Positions 24,601 through 32,618 of a stretch of 33,550 bases of DNA are shown here, in pieces. The DNA is from Anaerolineae bacterium (GTDB lineage: Bacteria > Chloroflexota > Anaerolineae > Aggregatilineales > Phototrophicaceae). The stretch is taken from contig JALHOR010000062.1 of the NCBI GenBank assembly GCA_022842885.1, positions 1-33,550 of the forward strand, given 5' to 3'. Each line of letters opens with the position of its first letter. The stretch's first letter is position 1. The notes under the pieces are model-generated. The model did not search any database. It saw only the letters and a list, made by a program, of their open reading frames with translations, and was not told the DNA's origin. The position numbers and the translations under genes were made by a program.

Positions 24601-25401
24601 ATGCCCTTCGTCAAAACCGATACGATTCTGGATAAAATTCTGGCGCATAAGGTCGAAGAATTGCGTGACGTAGACTCGGCATTCTTGGCGCAAAGCACCT
24701 TTCTAGCGATGCAAGCGCCGCCTGCCCGCGATTTTGTCGCAGCACTGCGCCACGATACGGTGGCTCTCATCGCCGAAGTTAAAAAAGCCTCCCCTAGCAA
24801 AGGTGTTTTCTTGCATGATTTTGACCCGGTGGCAATCGGAACAACCTATGCTGAAAATGGCGCAGCCGCAATTTCGGTTCTGGTAGACCAGAAATTTTTT
24901 CAGGGGCATATCCGCTATTTGCGCGATGTACGCAAAGCCGTTGCTGTACCGGTGTTATACAAAGAATTTGTGATTGATATTTTCCAAGTGTATGAAGCGC
25001 GGGCGAATCATGCCGATGCAGTATTGCTAATTGTGGCAGCATTGGATGATGTGCAACTTAACGATTTGCACCAATTAATTCACGAATTAGGCATGGCAGC
25101 ATTGGTCGAAGTCCATACCGAGCAAGAATTAGAACGCGCTTTAAAAATCGGAGCAACACTCATTGGCGTCAACAATCGGGATTTAAAAACATTTACTGTA
25201 GATTTAAATACAACGGCACGACTAGCAACATTACTGCCAGAGAATATCACCCTCGTTGCGGAAAGCGGCATTAGCTCTGCTGAAGATGTCAAAAAGATGG
25301 GTAAACTCGGCGCTCATGCCGTTCTCGTGGGCGAAGCCCTAGTCACATCTGGCGACATCGCCCAACGAGTCCAATTATTCAGCCAACAGCCGCGCCCATA
25401 A
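24601..25401 (+). CDS. trpC: Indole-3-glycerol-phosphate synthase
   Basis: A 266-aa TIM-barrel enzyme closing the indole ring. Landmarks are Ile-Ala-Glu-Val-Lys-Lys-Ala-Ser-Pro-Ser-Lys-Gly (catalytic Glu and Lys), Lys-Glu-Phe-Val-Ile, Leu-Val-Glu-Val-His, Gly-Val-Asn-Asn-Arg-Asp-Leu-Lys-Thr-Phe and Ala-Glu-Ser-Gly-Ile-Ser. It is not fused to TrpF. It begins 12 bases after trpD. The stop is directly adjacent to the stop of the converging SAF gene, leaving no terminator hairpin between. Confidence 0.96.
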   Translation: MPFVKTDTILDKILAHKVEELRDVDSAFLAQSTFLAMQAPPARDFVAALRHDTVALIAEVKKASPSKGVFLHDFDPVAIGTTYAENGAAAISVLVDQKFFQGHIRYLRDVRKAVAVPVLYKEFVIDIFQVYEARANHADAVLLIVAALDDVQLNDLHQLIHELGMAALVEVHTEQELERALKIGATLIGVNNRDLKTFTVDLNTTARLATLLPENITLVAESGISSAEDVKKMGKLGAHAVLVGEALVTSGDIAQRVQLFSQQPRP

Positions 25402-25893
25402 TTAAGTGGGCTGCGCTATAGGCGTTTGAATAGGCGCTTGGGTGGGTGTTACTAGCAAACATTCTGTATTGTTAGTGTCGTTACCAACTGGATTGCGAAC
25501 AAGATATTCAGGAGCAATGCGACTACCACGCGGAATATCTTGTTTAGCATAAGAGTCGTAAATGATAGGCAAATCGTTTTGCTGCCAGACTGGAAACATT
25601 GGATACCAAATGCGAGTTTTGTCGGAGATAGTAATTTGTGCCGGGGAGGTTTCTAGCGCATTGTCGGTTGTGATTTTTTCACCACAGGCAATATCGCGCA
25701 CTGCAAACACTTCAATCATAACTCCGGTGGGGGTTGTATTAATGACAACACCCGATTGGATATACTCAATCTGTGGCTCAATAAAAAGGGATGCCAACAT
25801 GGCACCCAAAATCAAACTAATGCCAACTATCCCAAGATAGAGTAGCCAATTGTGTTGCGATGTACCTTTGCGTTTTTCTTTTTGGTCAATCAT
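25402..25893 (-). CDS. SAF-like membrane-anchored protein 1
   Basis: A 163-aa protein: a basic N terminus, one membrane helix (~18-37), then an exported part. That part resembles the SAF/CpaB-like beta-clip: Val-Arg-Asp-Ile-Ala-Cys-Gly-Glu-Lys-Ile-Thr with a following Asp, then Ala-Lys-Gln-Asp-Ile-Pro-Arg-Gly-Ser-Arg-Ile. A Pro/Gln/Thr-rich tail ends it. In CpaB proteins this domain joins pilus assembly complexes, but the other CpaB features are absent and no pilus gene is near. It shares an xCGxxIT element with the neighbouring SAF-like gene, so they look like diverged copies. Translation may be controlled by a hairpin over its RBS. Function unknown. Confidence 0.7.
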   Translation of the reverse strand: MIDQKEKRKGTSQHNWLLYLGIVGISLILGAMLASLFIEPQIEYIQSGVVINTTPTGVMIEVFAVRDIACGEKITTDNALETSPAQITISDKTRIWYPMFPVWQQNDLPIIYDSYAKQDIPRGSRIAPEYLVRNPVGNDTNNTECLLVTPTQAPIQTPIAQPT

Positions 25894-25894
25894 G

Positions 25895-25940
25895 GATTTG
25901 CCTCATTCGATTGATTTTATCTTATTTGATGAGGCAAATC
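25895..25940 (-). promoter_or_regulatory. Perfect inverted repeat masking the RBS of SAF gene 1
   Basis: Arms 25895-25906 and 25929-25940 are a perfect 12-bp inverted repeat (gatttgcctcat / atgaggcaaatc) with a 22-base A/T-rich loop. On the minus strand the right-hand arm of the RNA hairpin, ATGAGGCAAATC, ends one base before the ATG at 25893 and holds the GAGG Shine-Dalgarno. Folding would hide the RBS. It could instead be an operator for a dimeric repressor. Confidence 0.6.
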
Positions 25941-25970
25941 TGTTCAAAAAGTTGCGGTGATTTTCTAAAG

Positions 25971-26285
25971 TTAGCAATTTTTCAGTCGTGCCGGGCTATC
26001 TGCCAAATACACGGCAATCAACGCCTCGCCAACCGAAATATGCACATCCATATATTTGCCAATCACATCTTCAGCACGTTGAAACCCGGTGAATGGCACA
26101 AGATCTCGGTGTGGCGTGGGCAAACGCAGCACAACATCATTGGCGGTAATTTGTGCGCCACACACCATCGGGCGAATGGTATAAACATAAGCATGGATGT
26201 TGGGGTTATGGGGACGTGCAGCAACAATACCAACCATGAAAAGCAACGCAATAAGCATACTCAAAAGAATATTTTTCTTAATCAC
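25971..26285 (-). CDS. SAF-like small exported protein 2
   Basis: A 104-aa protein with an N-terminal signal/anchor helix (~5-22) and a single SAF-like domain: Tyr-Thr-Ile-Arg-Pro-Met-Val-Cys-Gly-Ala-Gln-Ile-Thr-Ala-Asn-Asp, and a later Ile-Gly-Lys-Tyr-Met...Ile-Ser-Val-Gly-Glu-Ala-Leu. GTG 26285 is the start, with AAGGG at a proper distance. It precedes SAF-like gene 1 on the same strand with a 77-base gap, so the pair may be one transcript. It is antisense to the trp genes. No recognised partner. Confidence 0.68.
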   Translation of the reverse strand: MIKKNILLSMLIALLFMVGIVAARPHNPNIHAYVYTIRPMVCGAQITANDVVLRLPTPHRDLVPFTGFQRAEDVIGKYMDVHISVGEALIAVYLADSPARLKNC

Positions 26286-26314
26286 CTGTCTGCCCTTTCA
26301 ACTGGTTTACGATT

Positions 26315-26320
26315 ATTATA
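26315..26320 (-). promoter_or_regulatory. Possible -10 box for the SAF pair
   Basis: On the minus strand a perfect TATAAT lies 30 bases before the GTG of SAF-like gene 2. No clear -35 hexamer is found at 16-18 bases, so support is limited. Confidence 0.35.
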
Positions 26321-26369
26321 GCGAAAAAACCATTTTCTAACGCAGCCAATCAGAAGAAAGTGCCTGTTC

Positions 26370-27035
26370 ATGACCAAAGTCAAAATTTGCGGCATTACCA
26401 CACTCGATGATGCATTGTTCGCTGCCGAAGCGGGCGCAGATTTGCTCGGTTTTAACTTTTATAAGAAAAGCCCGCGTTATATCGCGCCAGAAGTTGCCCA
26501 AACTATTTGCCATACGCTGCATCACCAACTGAAAGACCATTGCCCGGTATTAGTCGGCATTTTTGTGAATATGGCAGATAGCGATGTATCGAATATTCTG
26601 CATCAAACCGGCATCGCCTATGCCCAACTGAGTGGCGATGAATCCGATGAGATGATTCGGGAATTAGGCGGTAAAGCCTATAAAGGCATTCAACCCATGA
26701 CGGTAGATATGGCGGCGGACGATGCTAAATATTACAGTCCTTATTTTCCCACCGATGAGCATATTCCGTCGCTATTGGTTGACGCCTATCATCCTCATTT
26801 GCGGGGTGGCACTGGCGAACAAGTCAGCGCGGCAATTGCGATTTCGGCAAAAGCCATTGCGCCGCGCTTGATGTTGGCAGGCGGTTTAACACCGGAAAAT
26901 GTTGAGGAACGCATTGAAGCCGTTTTGCCGTGGGGTGTGGATGTTGCCAGCGGTGTTGAAGGCGACACACCGGGCATAAAAGACCCTGAAAAAATTAAGG
27001 CGTTTATTGCTGCTGCCAAAAGTGTTAGTGTGTAA
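26370..27035 (+). CDS. trpF: Phosphoribosylanthranilate isomerase
   Basis: A 221-aa TIM-barrel isomerase acting between TrpD and TrpC. The N terminus Lys-Ile-Cys-Gly-Ile-Thr has the catalytic Cys7. The catalytic Asp is in Leu-Leu-Val-Asp-Ala-Tyr near residue 137, followed by Gly-Gly-Thr-Gly, Leu-Ala-Gly-Gly-Leu-Thr-Pro-Glu-Asn-Val and Val-Asp-Val-Ala-Ser-Gly-Val-Glu, as in active family members. It is cut off from trpC by the antisense SAF pair, so it needs either read-through of ~970 bases or its own promoter; I see no strong promoter in the 84 bases before it. Confidence 0.95.
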   Translation: MTKVKICGITTLDDALFAAEAGADLLGFNFYKKSPRYIAPEVAQTICHTLHHQLKDHCPVLVGIFVNMADSDVSNILHQTGIAYAQLSGDESDEMIRELGGKAYKGIQPMTVDMAADDAKYYSPYFPTDEHIPSLLVDAYHPHLRGGTGEQVSAAIAISAKAIAPRLMLAGGLTPENVEERIEAVLPWGVDVASGVEGDTPGIKDPEKIKAFIAAAKSVSV

Positions 27036-27137
27036 AAGTGATAAATTTCACTGGCTCACGGGAACAATCGCAACCGATATGCTGTCATTAGAAGTGTGAT
27101 TATCTATTTCTGTTGATAGTTATCAGGAGAAACTACC

Positions 27138-28577
27138 ATGCGTATTCTAGCTGTATTGATATTGATGGTCGGATTGTTATCCTCCACGATGATAGCTGCC
27201 GCCCAAACCAATTGGGAAATTGCCATCTTTGATGAGACCGCGCAACAAATTGTTATCATTAATGCCAGCGGCATTCGCCAAACAATTTCTATGCCGGAGC
27301 ATAACGGACAACCGCTAAAAGTGACCGCTATTTCGCCTGATTATCGTTATGCGGCGGGCTTTTTGCCGGGGTCTAGCGAATATGCCTTTTTGCCTGCTAT
27401 CGCCGATTTAACGGCGCAAACGTGCTGTCTCATGTTTGATGTGCCAGAAGATGAGCCATTCTTCACGCAGTTTTCTAACTTCGCACCAGATAACACCATC
27501 ATACTGTCCACCAACAATTATGATTGGAACACCAATACGGGCGGAGGTTTGGTTTTCTTGGTGGATGCCGTCTCCGGCGCAACCGTCAAACAAAAACAAT
27601 TGGATGTATTTGCTAATCCCGGTGACTGGGATGGCACCGATTTTTATTATCTGGATGCCCCACTTGGCGGTACAGAATGGCTGCCTGTTGGCAATTACAA
27701 CGTCTGGGAAACCGATACCGATGCTATAACCGAGAGCGATACACGCTTTGCCTTATTCCGGGGCGAGGTGTTGGCAGCAACGGGCGAAGCTGTAGACGGA
27801 GTGTATAATGACCAGTTTCCGCTGCCTTATACTGAATATATGTTCCCGCCCAGCAACACCATTGCCTATTATCCGGCAAGCACCAGTGCCGCAAAATTTG
27901 ATGATATTGAACTTAGTGGCGGTACAACGGTCTTTTTCTCCCCGCGCATTTTAGAGGGACGAGCCGTGTGGGTACGCAATGGCGATGCTGTTTTGGTATA
28001 CACTGATTTTTTTGATGGTGGTGTTATCGTCAAAACACAAATGGCAGTGGTTTTCCGCACCGGGGCAGCACAAGAAATTGAAGCCATCAATCAGCAGTTT
28101 ATCGCTGGCACGCCGGACGGTTGGCTCATGTTGAATACCCAGACCAATGACCTGCTGCATTACATAGTCACGGAAACAGGTTTTCAGACGCAAACAGTAG
28201 GCAATTTTTCGGGCATTGTTGTCGCCATCAGCCAACCAAAATTAACGCCCACCATGACCGGCACTTTCCCAGAATTTGTGCTGCCACAAGCCACAATTCC
28301 GCCGAATCCTGCCCAATGTGCAGGTGCATTACCTTCGCGCTTGCAAGTGGGCGAACTGGGTTGGGTGCTGCCGGGCGACCCGAATAATTTCCGTAGCTCA
28401 CCTTCGATTTCCGGTGAACAAATTGGACAACTGGCAGGCAGTTTGATTTTCACGGTTTTAGAGGGTCCCGAATGTGCTGATAATTTTGCGTGGTTTCGCG
28501 TGCGCGATAATTACGGCATCGAAGGCTGGACTGCCGAAGGCAATAGCAATGGCTATTGGCTTGCGCCGTTGAACTAG
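27138..28577 (+). CDS. Secreted protein with C-terminal SH3 domain
   Basis: A 479-aa exported protein. The signal peptide ends at about Ala-Ala-Ala-Gln (residue 22). Residues ~25-380 form a large beta-rich region with repeated short strands (for example Ile-Ser-Pro-Asp-Tyr-Arg-Tyr-Ala-Ala-Gly), suggestive of a beta-propeller-like fold, but I cannot assign a family. The last ~80 residues are a bacterial SH3-like domain with Phe-Arg-Ser-Ser-Pro-Ser and a Trp-Phe-Arg-Val strand, usually wall-binding. A Pro/Thr-rich joint lies between them. ATG 27138 has AGGAG eight bases upstream. It is placed between trpF and the Nudix gene without a link to Trp synthesis. Confidence 0.8.
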   Translation: MRILAVLILMVGLLSSTMIAAAQTNWEIAIFDETAQQIVIINASGIRQTISMPEHNGQPLKVTAISPDYRYAAGFLPGSSEYAFLPAIADLTAQTCCLMFDVPEDEPFFTQFSNFAPDNTIILSTNNYDWNTNTGGGLVFLVDAVSGATVKQKQLDVFANPGDWDGTDFYYLDAPLGGTEWLPVGNYNVWETDTDAITESDTRFALFRGEVLAATGEAVDGVYNDQFPLPYTEYMFPPSNTIAYYPASTSAAKFDDIELSGGTTVFFSPRILEGRAVWVRNGDAVLVYTDFFDGGVIVKTQMAVVFRTGAAQEIEAINQQFIAGTPDGWLMLNTQTNDLLHYIVTETGFQTQTVGNFSGIVVAISQPKLTPTMTGTFPEFVLPQATIPPNPAQCAGALPSRLQVGELGWVLPGDPNNFRSSPSISGEQIGQLAGSLIFTVLEGPECADNFAWFRVRDNYGIEGWTAEGNSNGYWLAPLN

Positions 28578-28600
28578 GGGTTAAGATTTTCAACCAAAGA

Positions 28601-28631
28601 TTGGATGTAAATCCGCGTGATTTACATCCAA
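28601..28631 (+). terminator. Hairpin between SH3 gene and Nudix gene
   Basis: A perfect 12-bp inverted repeat (28601-28612 with 28620-28631) has a seven-base loop and is followed by a short T-rich run within eight bases. The stem is AT-rich. It could be a weak rho-independent terminator for the SH3 gene or an mRNA-stabilising hairpin. It lies only ~12 bases ahead of the RBS of the Nudix gene. Confidence 0.5.
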
Positions 28632-28653
28632 AATCATTTTTAAGGACATCTCA

Positions 28654-29286
28654 TTGGCTAACGAAGAATTGCTCGATTATTACGATGCGAATTTAACTCA
28701 TCTTGGTACGAAATCACGCTCAGAAGTGCATCGGGAAGGGTTATGGCATCGCACTTTCCATTGCCATGTGATATATCGAGACGAAAATGGCGATGATTTT
28801 ATTATCGTGCAGAAACGCGGGACAAACACCGAAACTTGCCCGGATATGTTGGATGTGAGCGCCGCCGGACATTATGCCGCTGGCGAAACGATGCGTGATG
28901 GTGTGCGTGAATTGCAGGAAGAACTTGGCTTAAACGCAGCATTTGAAGATTTGATTCCGTTAGGCAAGCGCGTGTCCGCCGCGCAATATGGCGTATTAAT
29001 AGATTATCAAGTTGCGGATGTTTTTTTCTACATTTGCAATCAACCGTTAAGCGATTATGTGTATCAACATGAAGAAATTGCCGGATTGGTCAAACTCAAC
29101 CTTGTGGATGCTTTAGCGTTATTGACGCACACCAGTCATAGTATCGAATGTGAAGCAGTCGGTTTTTCCACCTCTACCATCCATATTCAACGGGACGATT
29201 TTATCCCAACGTTGGACAACTATTTTCTGAAAATCTTGCTGTTGGCAAAACGCTGTTTGGATGGGGAACAGCATTTGTGGATTTAG
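28654..29286 (+). CDS. Nudix hydrolase, isopentenyl-diphosphate-isomerase-like subgroup
   Basis: A 210-aa protein of the Nudix fold with a complete box (Gly-His-Tyr-Ala-Ala-Gly-Glu ... Arg-Glu-Leu-Gln-Glu-Glu-Leu-Gly-Leu). The N-terminal His-Arg-Glu-Gly-Leu-Trp-His-Arg-Thr-Phe-His-Cys and the Val-Gln-Lys-Arg segment are typical of the YfcD/IDI-like subgroup, which includes phosphohydrolases of uncertain substrate. TTG 28654 is the start, with AAGGA upstream. It follows the SH3 gene after a 76-base gap holding the hairpin. No clear role in Trp synthesis. Confidence 0.88.
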   Translation: MANEELLDYYDANLTHLGTKSRSEVHREGLWHRTFHCHVIYRDENGDDFIIVQKRGTNTETCPDMLDVSAAGHYAAGETMRDGVRELQEELGLNAAFEDLIPLGKRVSAAQYGVLIDYQVADVFFYICNQPLSDYVYQHEEIAGLVKLNLVDALALLTHTSHSIECEAVGFSTSTIHIQRDDFIPTLDNYFLKILLLAKRCLDGEQHLWI

Positions 29287-29302
29287 TGTAAAGGGTTTTC
29301 AC

Positions 29303-29522
29303 ATGGTTATCCGGTATCGAGACAATCAATATCTTGGGATTTATCGCGCTGGATTGCGGCGCAGTCTACAATCATACATTCCGCAGTTTAGGCACCTTTA
29401 GCCATTATGTAGATTATGCCGTCAATCCCGTCAATTTTGAGCGTTACCAATCGGCTGACCAAGAAAAAATTCGGGCGAGAATGGCAAGCGTAAACAATAA
29501 TTTATCGGAAAATCAACCTTAG
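29303..29522 (+). pseudogene. Possible small frameshifted gene
   Basis: An ATG at 29303 has AAAGGG seven bases upstream and opens a 32-codon frame. A second frame (+1) opens near 29334 and runs 62 codons to the stop at 29522 without its own RBS. Joining the two at about 29333 gives a continuous ~70-residue protein, so a single-base indel or programmed shift could be present. I do not recognise the product. It is also possible that neither frame is used and that this is only the trpB leader. Confidence 0.3.
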
Positions 29523-29540
29523 TCTTGAAAGTAAATACCA

Positions 29541-30773
29541 ATGGCGACACCTTACATCCAACCTCACTCTGCTGATGTCCCGAATGAACGTGGTTATTAT
29601 GGCGAATTTGGCGGACGCTTTGTGCCAGAAACAATTGTGCCTGCCCTAGATGAACTGACTGCCGAATATGAGAAAGCACTTGCCGACCCAGCATTCCAAG
29701 CAGAATTGGCACATCTGCAAAAAACCTATGTCGGCAGACCGACACCCATTTCGTATGCTAAACGCCTCTCAGAAATGTTAGGCGGCGCGAAAATTTATCT
29801 CAAGCGCGAAGATTTAGCACATACCGGAGCGCACAAAATCAACAATGCGTTGGGGCAGGCATTATTGGCAAAACGCATGGGCAAACAGCGCGTCATTGCC
29901 GAAACGGGTGCCGGGCAGCATGGGGTCGCTTCTGCCACTGCCGCCGCATTATTAGGCTTAGATTGCCATGTCTATATGGGCAGCGTAGATATTGCCCGCC
30001 AACAGCCGAATGTTTTTCGCATGAAATTGATGGGCGCGGAAGTGATTCCAGTGGAAAGCGGCAGCAAAACACTCAAAGATGCTATCAATGAAGCCATGCG
30101 CGATTGGGTGACGAATGTCCGCAACACATTTTATCTGCTTGGTTCGGCATTGGGTCCGCATCCATATCCGATGATGGTGCGCGATTTTCAGAGCGTGATT
30201 GGCACAGAAGCCAAAGAACAAATTTTGGAAATTGCCGGACAACTGCCCGATGTGTGTATCGCGTGTGTCGGCGGTGGCAGCAATTCGATTGGCATTTTTC
30301 ATGCGTTTCGGGACGATGAAAATGTCGAATTGATTGGCGTAGAAGCGGGTGGTCATGGTACAGCAACCGATAAACACGCTGCCCGCTTCGCTAATCCTGA
30401 CATCAGCCGTCCGGGTATCCTACACGGCACGCGCTCCTTTGTAATGCAAAATGAAGATGGGCAAATTCGGGAGACACACAGCATCAGCGCGGGCTTAGAT
30501 TATCCCTCTGTGGGACCAGAACATGCCTATTTGCGCTCAATGGAACGCGCTTTTTACACCGCCGCCACCGACGAAGAAGCTCTTGCCGCCTTTAGAACCC
30601 TTAGCGAAACGGAAGGTATCATTCCGGCGCTAGAAAGTTCCCATGCCGTTGCCGAAGCCCTCAAACGCGCTCCTAAAATGTCGAAAGACTCGGTGATTTT
30701 GATTAATTTATCCGGGCGCGGCGACAAAGATTTAGATACCGTGATTAAAATTTTAGGGGATAAACTTGGCTAA
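29541..30773 (+). CDS. trpB: Tryptophan synthase beta subunit
   Basis: A 410-aa PLP enzyme joining indole and serine. The N terminus [13 protein letters not shown] is of the TrpB1 type. The PLP lysine is Lys99 in His-Thr-Gly-Ala-His-Lys-Ile-Asn-Asn. The active-site Glu lies in Glu-Thr-Gly-Ala-Gly-Gln-His-Gly, and the phosphate-binding Gly-Gly-Gly-Ser-Asn follows. Length is normal. ATG 29541 has only a weak GAAAG ahead. It overlaps the alpha/beta hydrolase gene by 8 bases rather than trpA. Confidence 0.97.
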   Translation: MATPYIQPHSADVPNERGYYGEFGGRFVPETIVPALDELTAEYEKALADPAFQAELAHLQKTYVGRPTPISYAKRLSEMLGGAKIYLKREDLAHTGAHKINNALGQALLAKRMGKQRVIAETGAGQHGVASATAAALLGLDCHVYMGSVDIARQQPNVFRMKLMGAEVIPVESGSKTLKDAINEAMRDWVTNVRNTFYLLGSALGPHPYPMMVRDFQSVIGTEAKEQILEIAGQLPDVCIACVGGGSNSIGIFHAFRDDENVELIGVEAGGHGTATDKHAARFANPDISRPGILHGTRSFVMQNEDGQIRETHSISAGLDYPSVGPEHAYLRSMERAFYTAATDEEALAAFRTLSETEGIIPALESSHAVAEALKRAPKMSKDSVILINLSGRGDKDLDTVIKILGDKLG

Positions 30774-31743
30774 AAAACATATTTTGGGTCTGTTGCGCCC
30801 GTTCATCACCTTGCTTGGATTAATCATTAGCGTTCTGCCAATTTTGGGCTATTTTTTTGAACAATGGGCAGCCAAACGAGCGAAAGAGCGCCATACACCC
30901 CTCGGCAAACGGGTGAATATTGGTGGTCATCATCTGCATATGGTCGTTCAGGGCGAACAACATTCTGGCGCAACGGTGATTTTGGAAAGTGGCGCCGGGG
31001 GCTATTCGCTGGAATGGCGCGATGTTCAAGCGGACATCGCCCAATTTGCCCGCGTGGTTGCTTATGACCGTGCCGGACGCGGTTGGAGTGATGCTGGCTC
31101 GATACCTCGTTTGCCGCAGCGTATCGCCTCTGAACTTCATGTGCTGCTGAAACATGCGGGCATTCAACCGCCGTATATTTTGGTGGGGCAATCATTGGGC
31201 GGGTTTTATGTGCGCCAATTCGCTGCTATGTATCCGCAAGAAGTCGCTGGCTTGGTGTTGGTGGATGCCTCTCATCCCGAAATGCATACCTACCCAGAAG
31301 CGGGCATGGATGATATTAAAATTGGGCTTGCCAAAGATGCTGTCAAAACGCGCTTTGGCTGGAAGCGGCTGCGTGGCATCAAACCATATGGTTTTTACGA
31401 AACACTGCCGGCATCGCTCCAACGCGCTTGGGTGGATTTAGAGCCGGGCAACACCGATGCGACTATTAGCGAAATTTTGAGCGTGTTAAAAGGAATTTCA
31501 TTGCCGAAAAATCTGGGCAATTTGCCCTTAGTTGTGCTGACGCGCACACCATCCAAAAGTGCTTTATCACCCATCTGGCAAAAACTCCAAGCTGATTTAG
31601 CAACGCTTTCCACCAACAGCACACACATCGTCGCCGAAAAAGCCGGGCATAATATTCATCATGATGACCCGAAGTTGGTGATTGAGGCTGTGCGGCAGAT
31701 TATTCAGGGCATGAAACAGAAAAGTAATGGGATAGCACACTGA
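30766..31743 (+). CDS. Alpha/beta hydrolase with N-terminal membrane helix
   Basis: A 325-aa alpha/beta hydrolase. A hydrophobic helix (~10-30) suggests membrane anchoring. The core has Leu-Glu-Ser-Gly-Ala-Gly-Gly (oxyanion), Asp-Arg-Ala-Gly-Arg-Gly-Trp-Ser, the nucleophile elbow Gly-Gln-Ser-Leu-Gly-Gly with Ser143, and a C-terminal His in Ala-Gly-His-Asn-Ile-His. The catalytic Ser and His are therefore present. TTG 30766 was chosen: it overlaps the trpB end by 8 bases, a tie suggesting translational coupling. The substrate is not predictable. Confidence 0.86.
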   Translation: MAKKHILGLLRPFITLLGLIISVLPILGYFFEQWAAKRAKERHTPLGKRVNIGGHHLHMVVQGEQHSGATVILESGAGGYSLEWRDVQADIAQFARVVAYDRAGRGWSDAGSIPRLPQRIASELHVLLKHAGIQPPYILVGQSLGGFYVRQFAAMYPQEVAGLVLVDASHPEMHTYPEAGMDDIKIGLAKDAVKTRFGWKRLRGIKPYGFYETLPASLQRAWVDLEPGNTDATISEILSVLKGISLPKNLGNLPLVVLTRTPSKSALSPIWQKLQADLATLSTNSTHIVAEKAGHNIHHDDPKLVIEAVRQIIQGMKQKSNGIAH

Positions 31744-31769
31744 TAAGCAATATCTCGGATGATTTCACC

Positions 31770-32606
31770 ATGACATTAACTTGGTTTGAATTGAGCGCGA
31801 TGATAGATGACTTTGAACTAACACATCGTAAAGAAGATATTCTTGAACTTTGCCAATCATCACTTCGCATTCAACTCACAGAAACACCAGATAATGAAAT
31901 TTCTGTTGGAGCTTCCAAGTTTGGAGGGATGCCTGATTTACCGCCACAGATTAAATTTCCAGAATACGAGAGACAACCTTTTGAGTTTATTGCTCAAATC
32001 AACCTTGCAGATATTGAACCATTCGCACTAAAGCGGAAATTACCATCTACAACAAGCATCATTTATTTTTTCTACAAATCTTATGACGATAATCTCCAAT
32101 GGGTAGGGAAGGAAGCGATATATTTTTACACTGGAAATATGTCTGAAATACAGCGCGTTTCGCGCCCAAATATGGTGTATGAGGGCAGAATTTACCAACC
32201 ATGCAAGGTTACACTCATTTGGGAATTAACATTTTGTGATTTTTTGGACAGCGCCTACTGCGAGTATTTTGGGGATACTGATAACGATGACAAAAAATAT
32301 CGTGAACTTTTTTGGGCTGTAGGAAGGCTTCTTGGACTTGAGCCAATTCATCAAATATTTGGCAATCCACAGTCTATACAGGATTCTCCTTTTGAGGATT
32401 GCAGTAATTCATTTATCCAAAAAGCAGATATAAGAGATGCATATCTAAAGAACCCTGCAAACTGGGAACTACTATTACAGATTGATACCGATAAGAAGTT
32501 CGGTACAGGGTGGGGGGATAATGGACGCCTCTTTTTCTGTATTCCCCGCCACGAGCTAAAACAAGGAATTTTTGATAATGCAATCGCAGTCATACAACGT
32601 TATTGA
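31770..32606 (+). CDS. DUF1963 (YwqG-like) protein, atypical codon use
   Basis: A 278-aa protein of the DUF1963/YwqG family: Gly-Ala-Ser-Lys-Phe-Gly-Gly-Met-Pro-Asp-Leu-Pro-Pro near residue 50, Phe-Ile-Ala-Gln-Ile-Asn-Leu-Ala-Asp near 73, Leu-Leu-Gly (~190) and Leu-Leu-Gln-Ile-Asp-Thr-Asp near the C terminus. Family function is unknown. The DNA is A/T-richer than its neighbours and uses AGA/AGG for Arg and ATA for Ile, which the trp genes around it seldom do, suggesting recent arrival. The RBS is weak. It lies between the hydrolase and trpA. Confidence 0.85.
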   Translation: MTLTWFELSAMIDDFELTHRKEDILELCQSSLRIQLTETPDNEISVGASKFGGMPDLPPQIKFPEYERQPFEFIAQINLADIEPFALKRKLPSTTSIIYFFYKSYDDNLQWVGKEAIYFYTGNMSEIQRVSRPNMVYEGRIYQPCKVTLIWELTFCDFLDSAYCEYFGDTDNDDKKYRELFWAVGRLLGLEPIHQIFGNPQSIQDSPFEDCSNSFIQKADIRDAYLKNPANWELLLQIDTDKKFGTGWGDNGRLFFCIPRHELKQGIFDNAIAVIQRY

Positions 32607-32618
32607 AGGATTTTGAAA

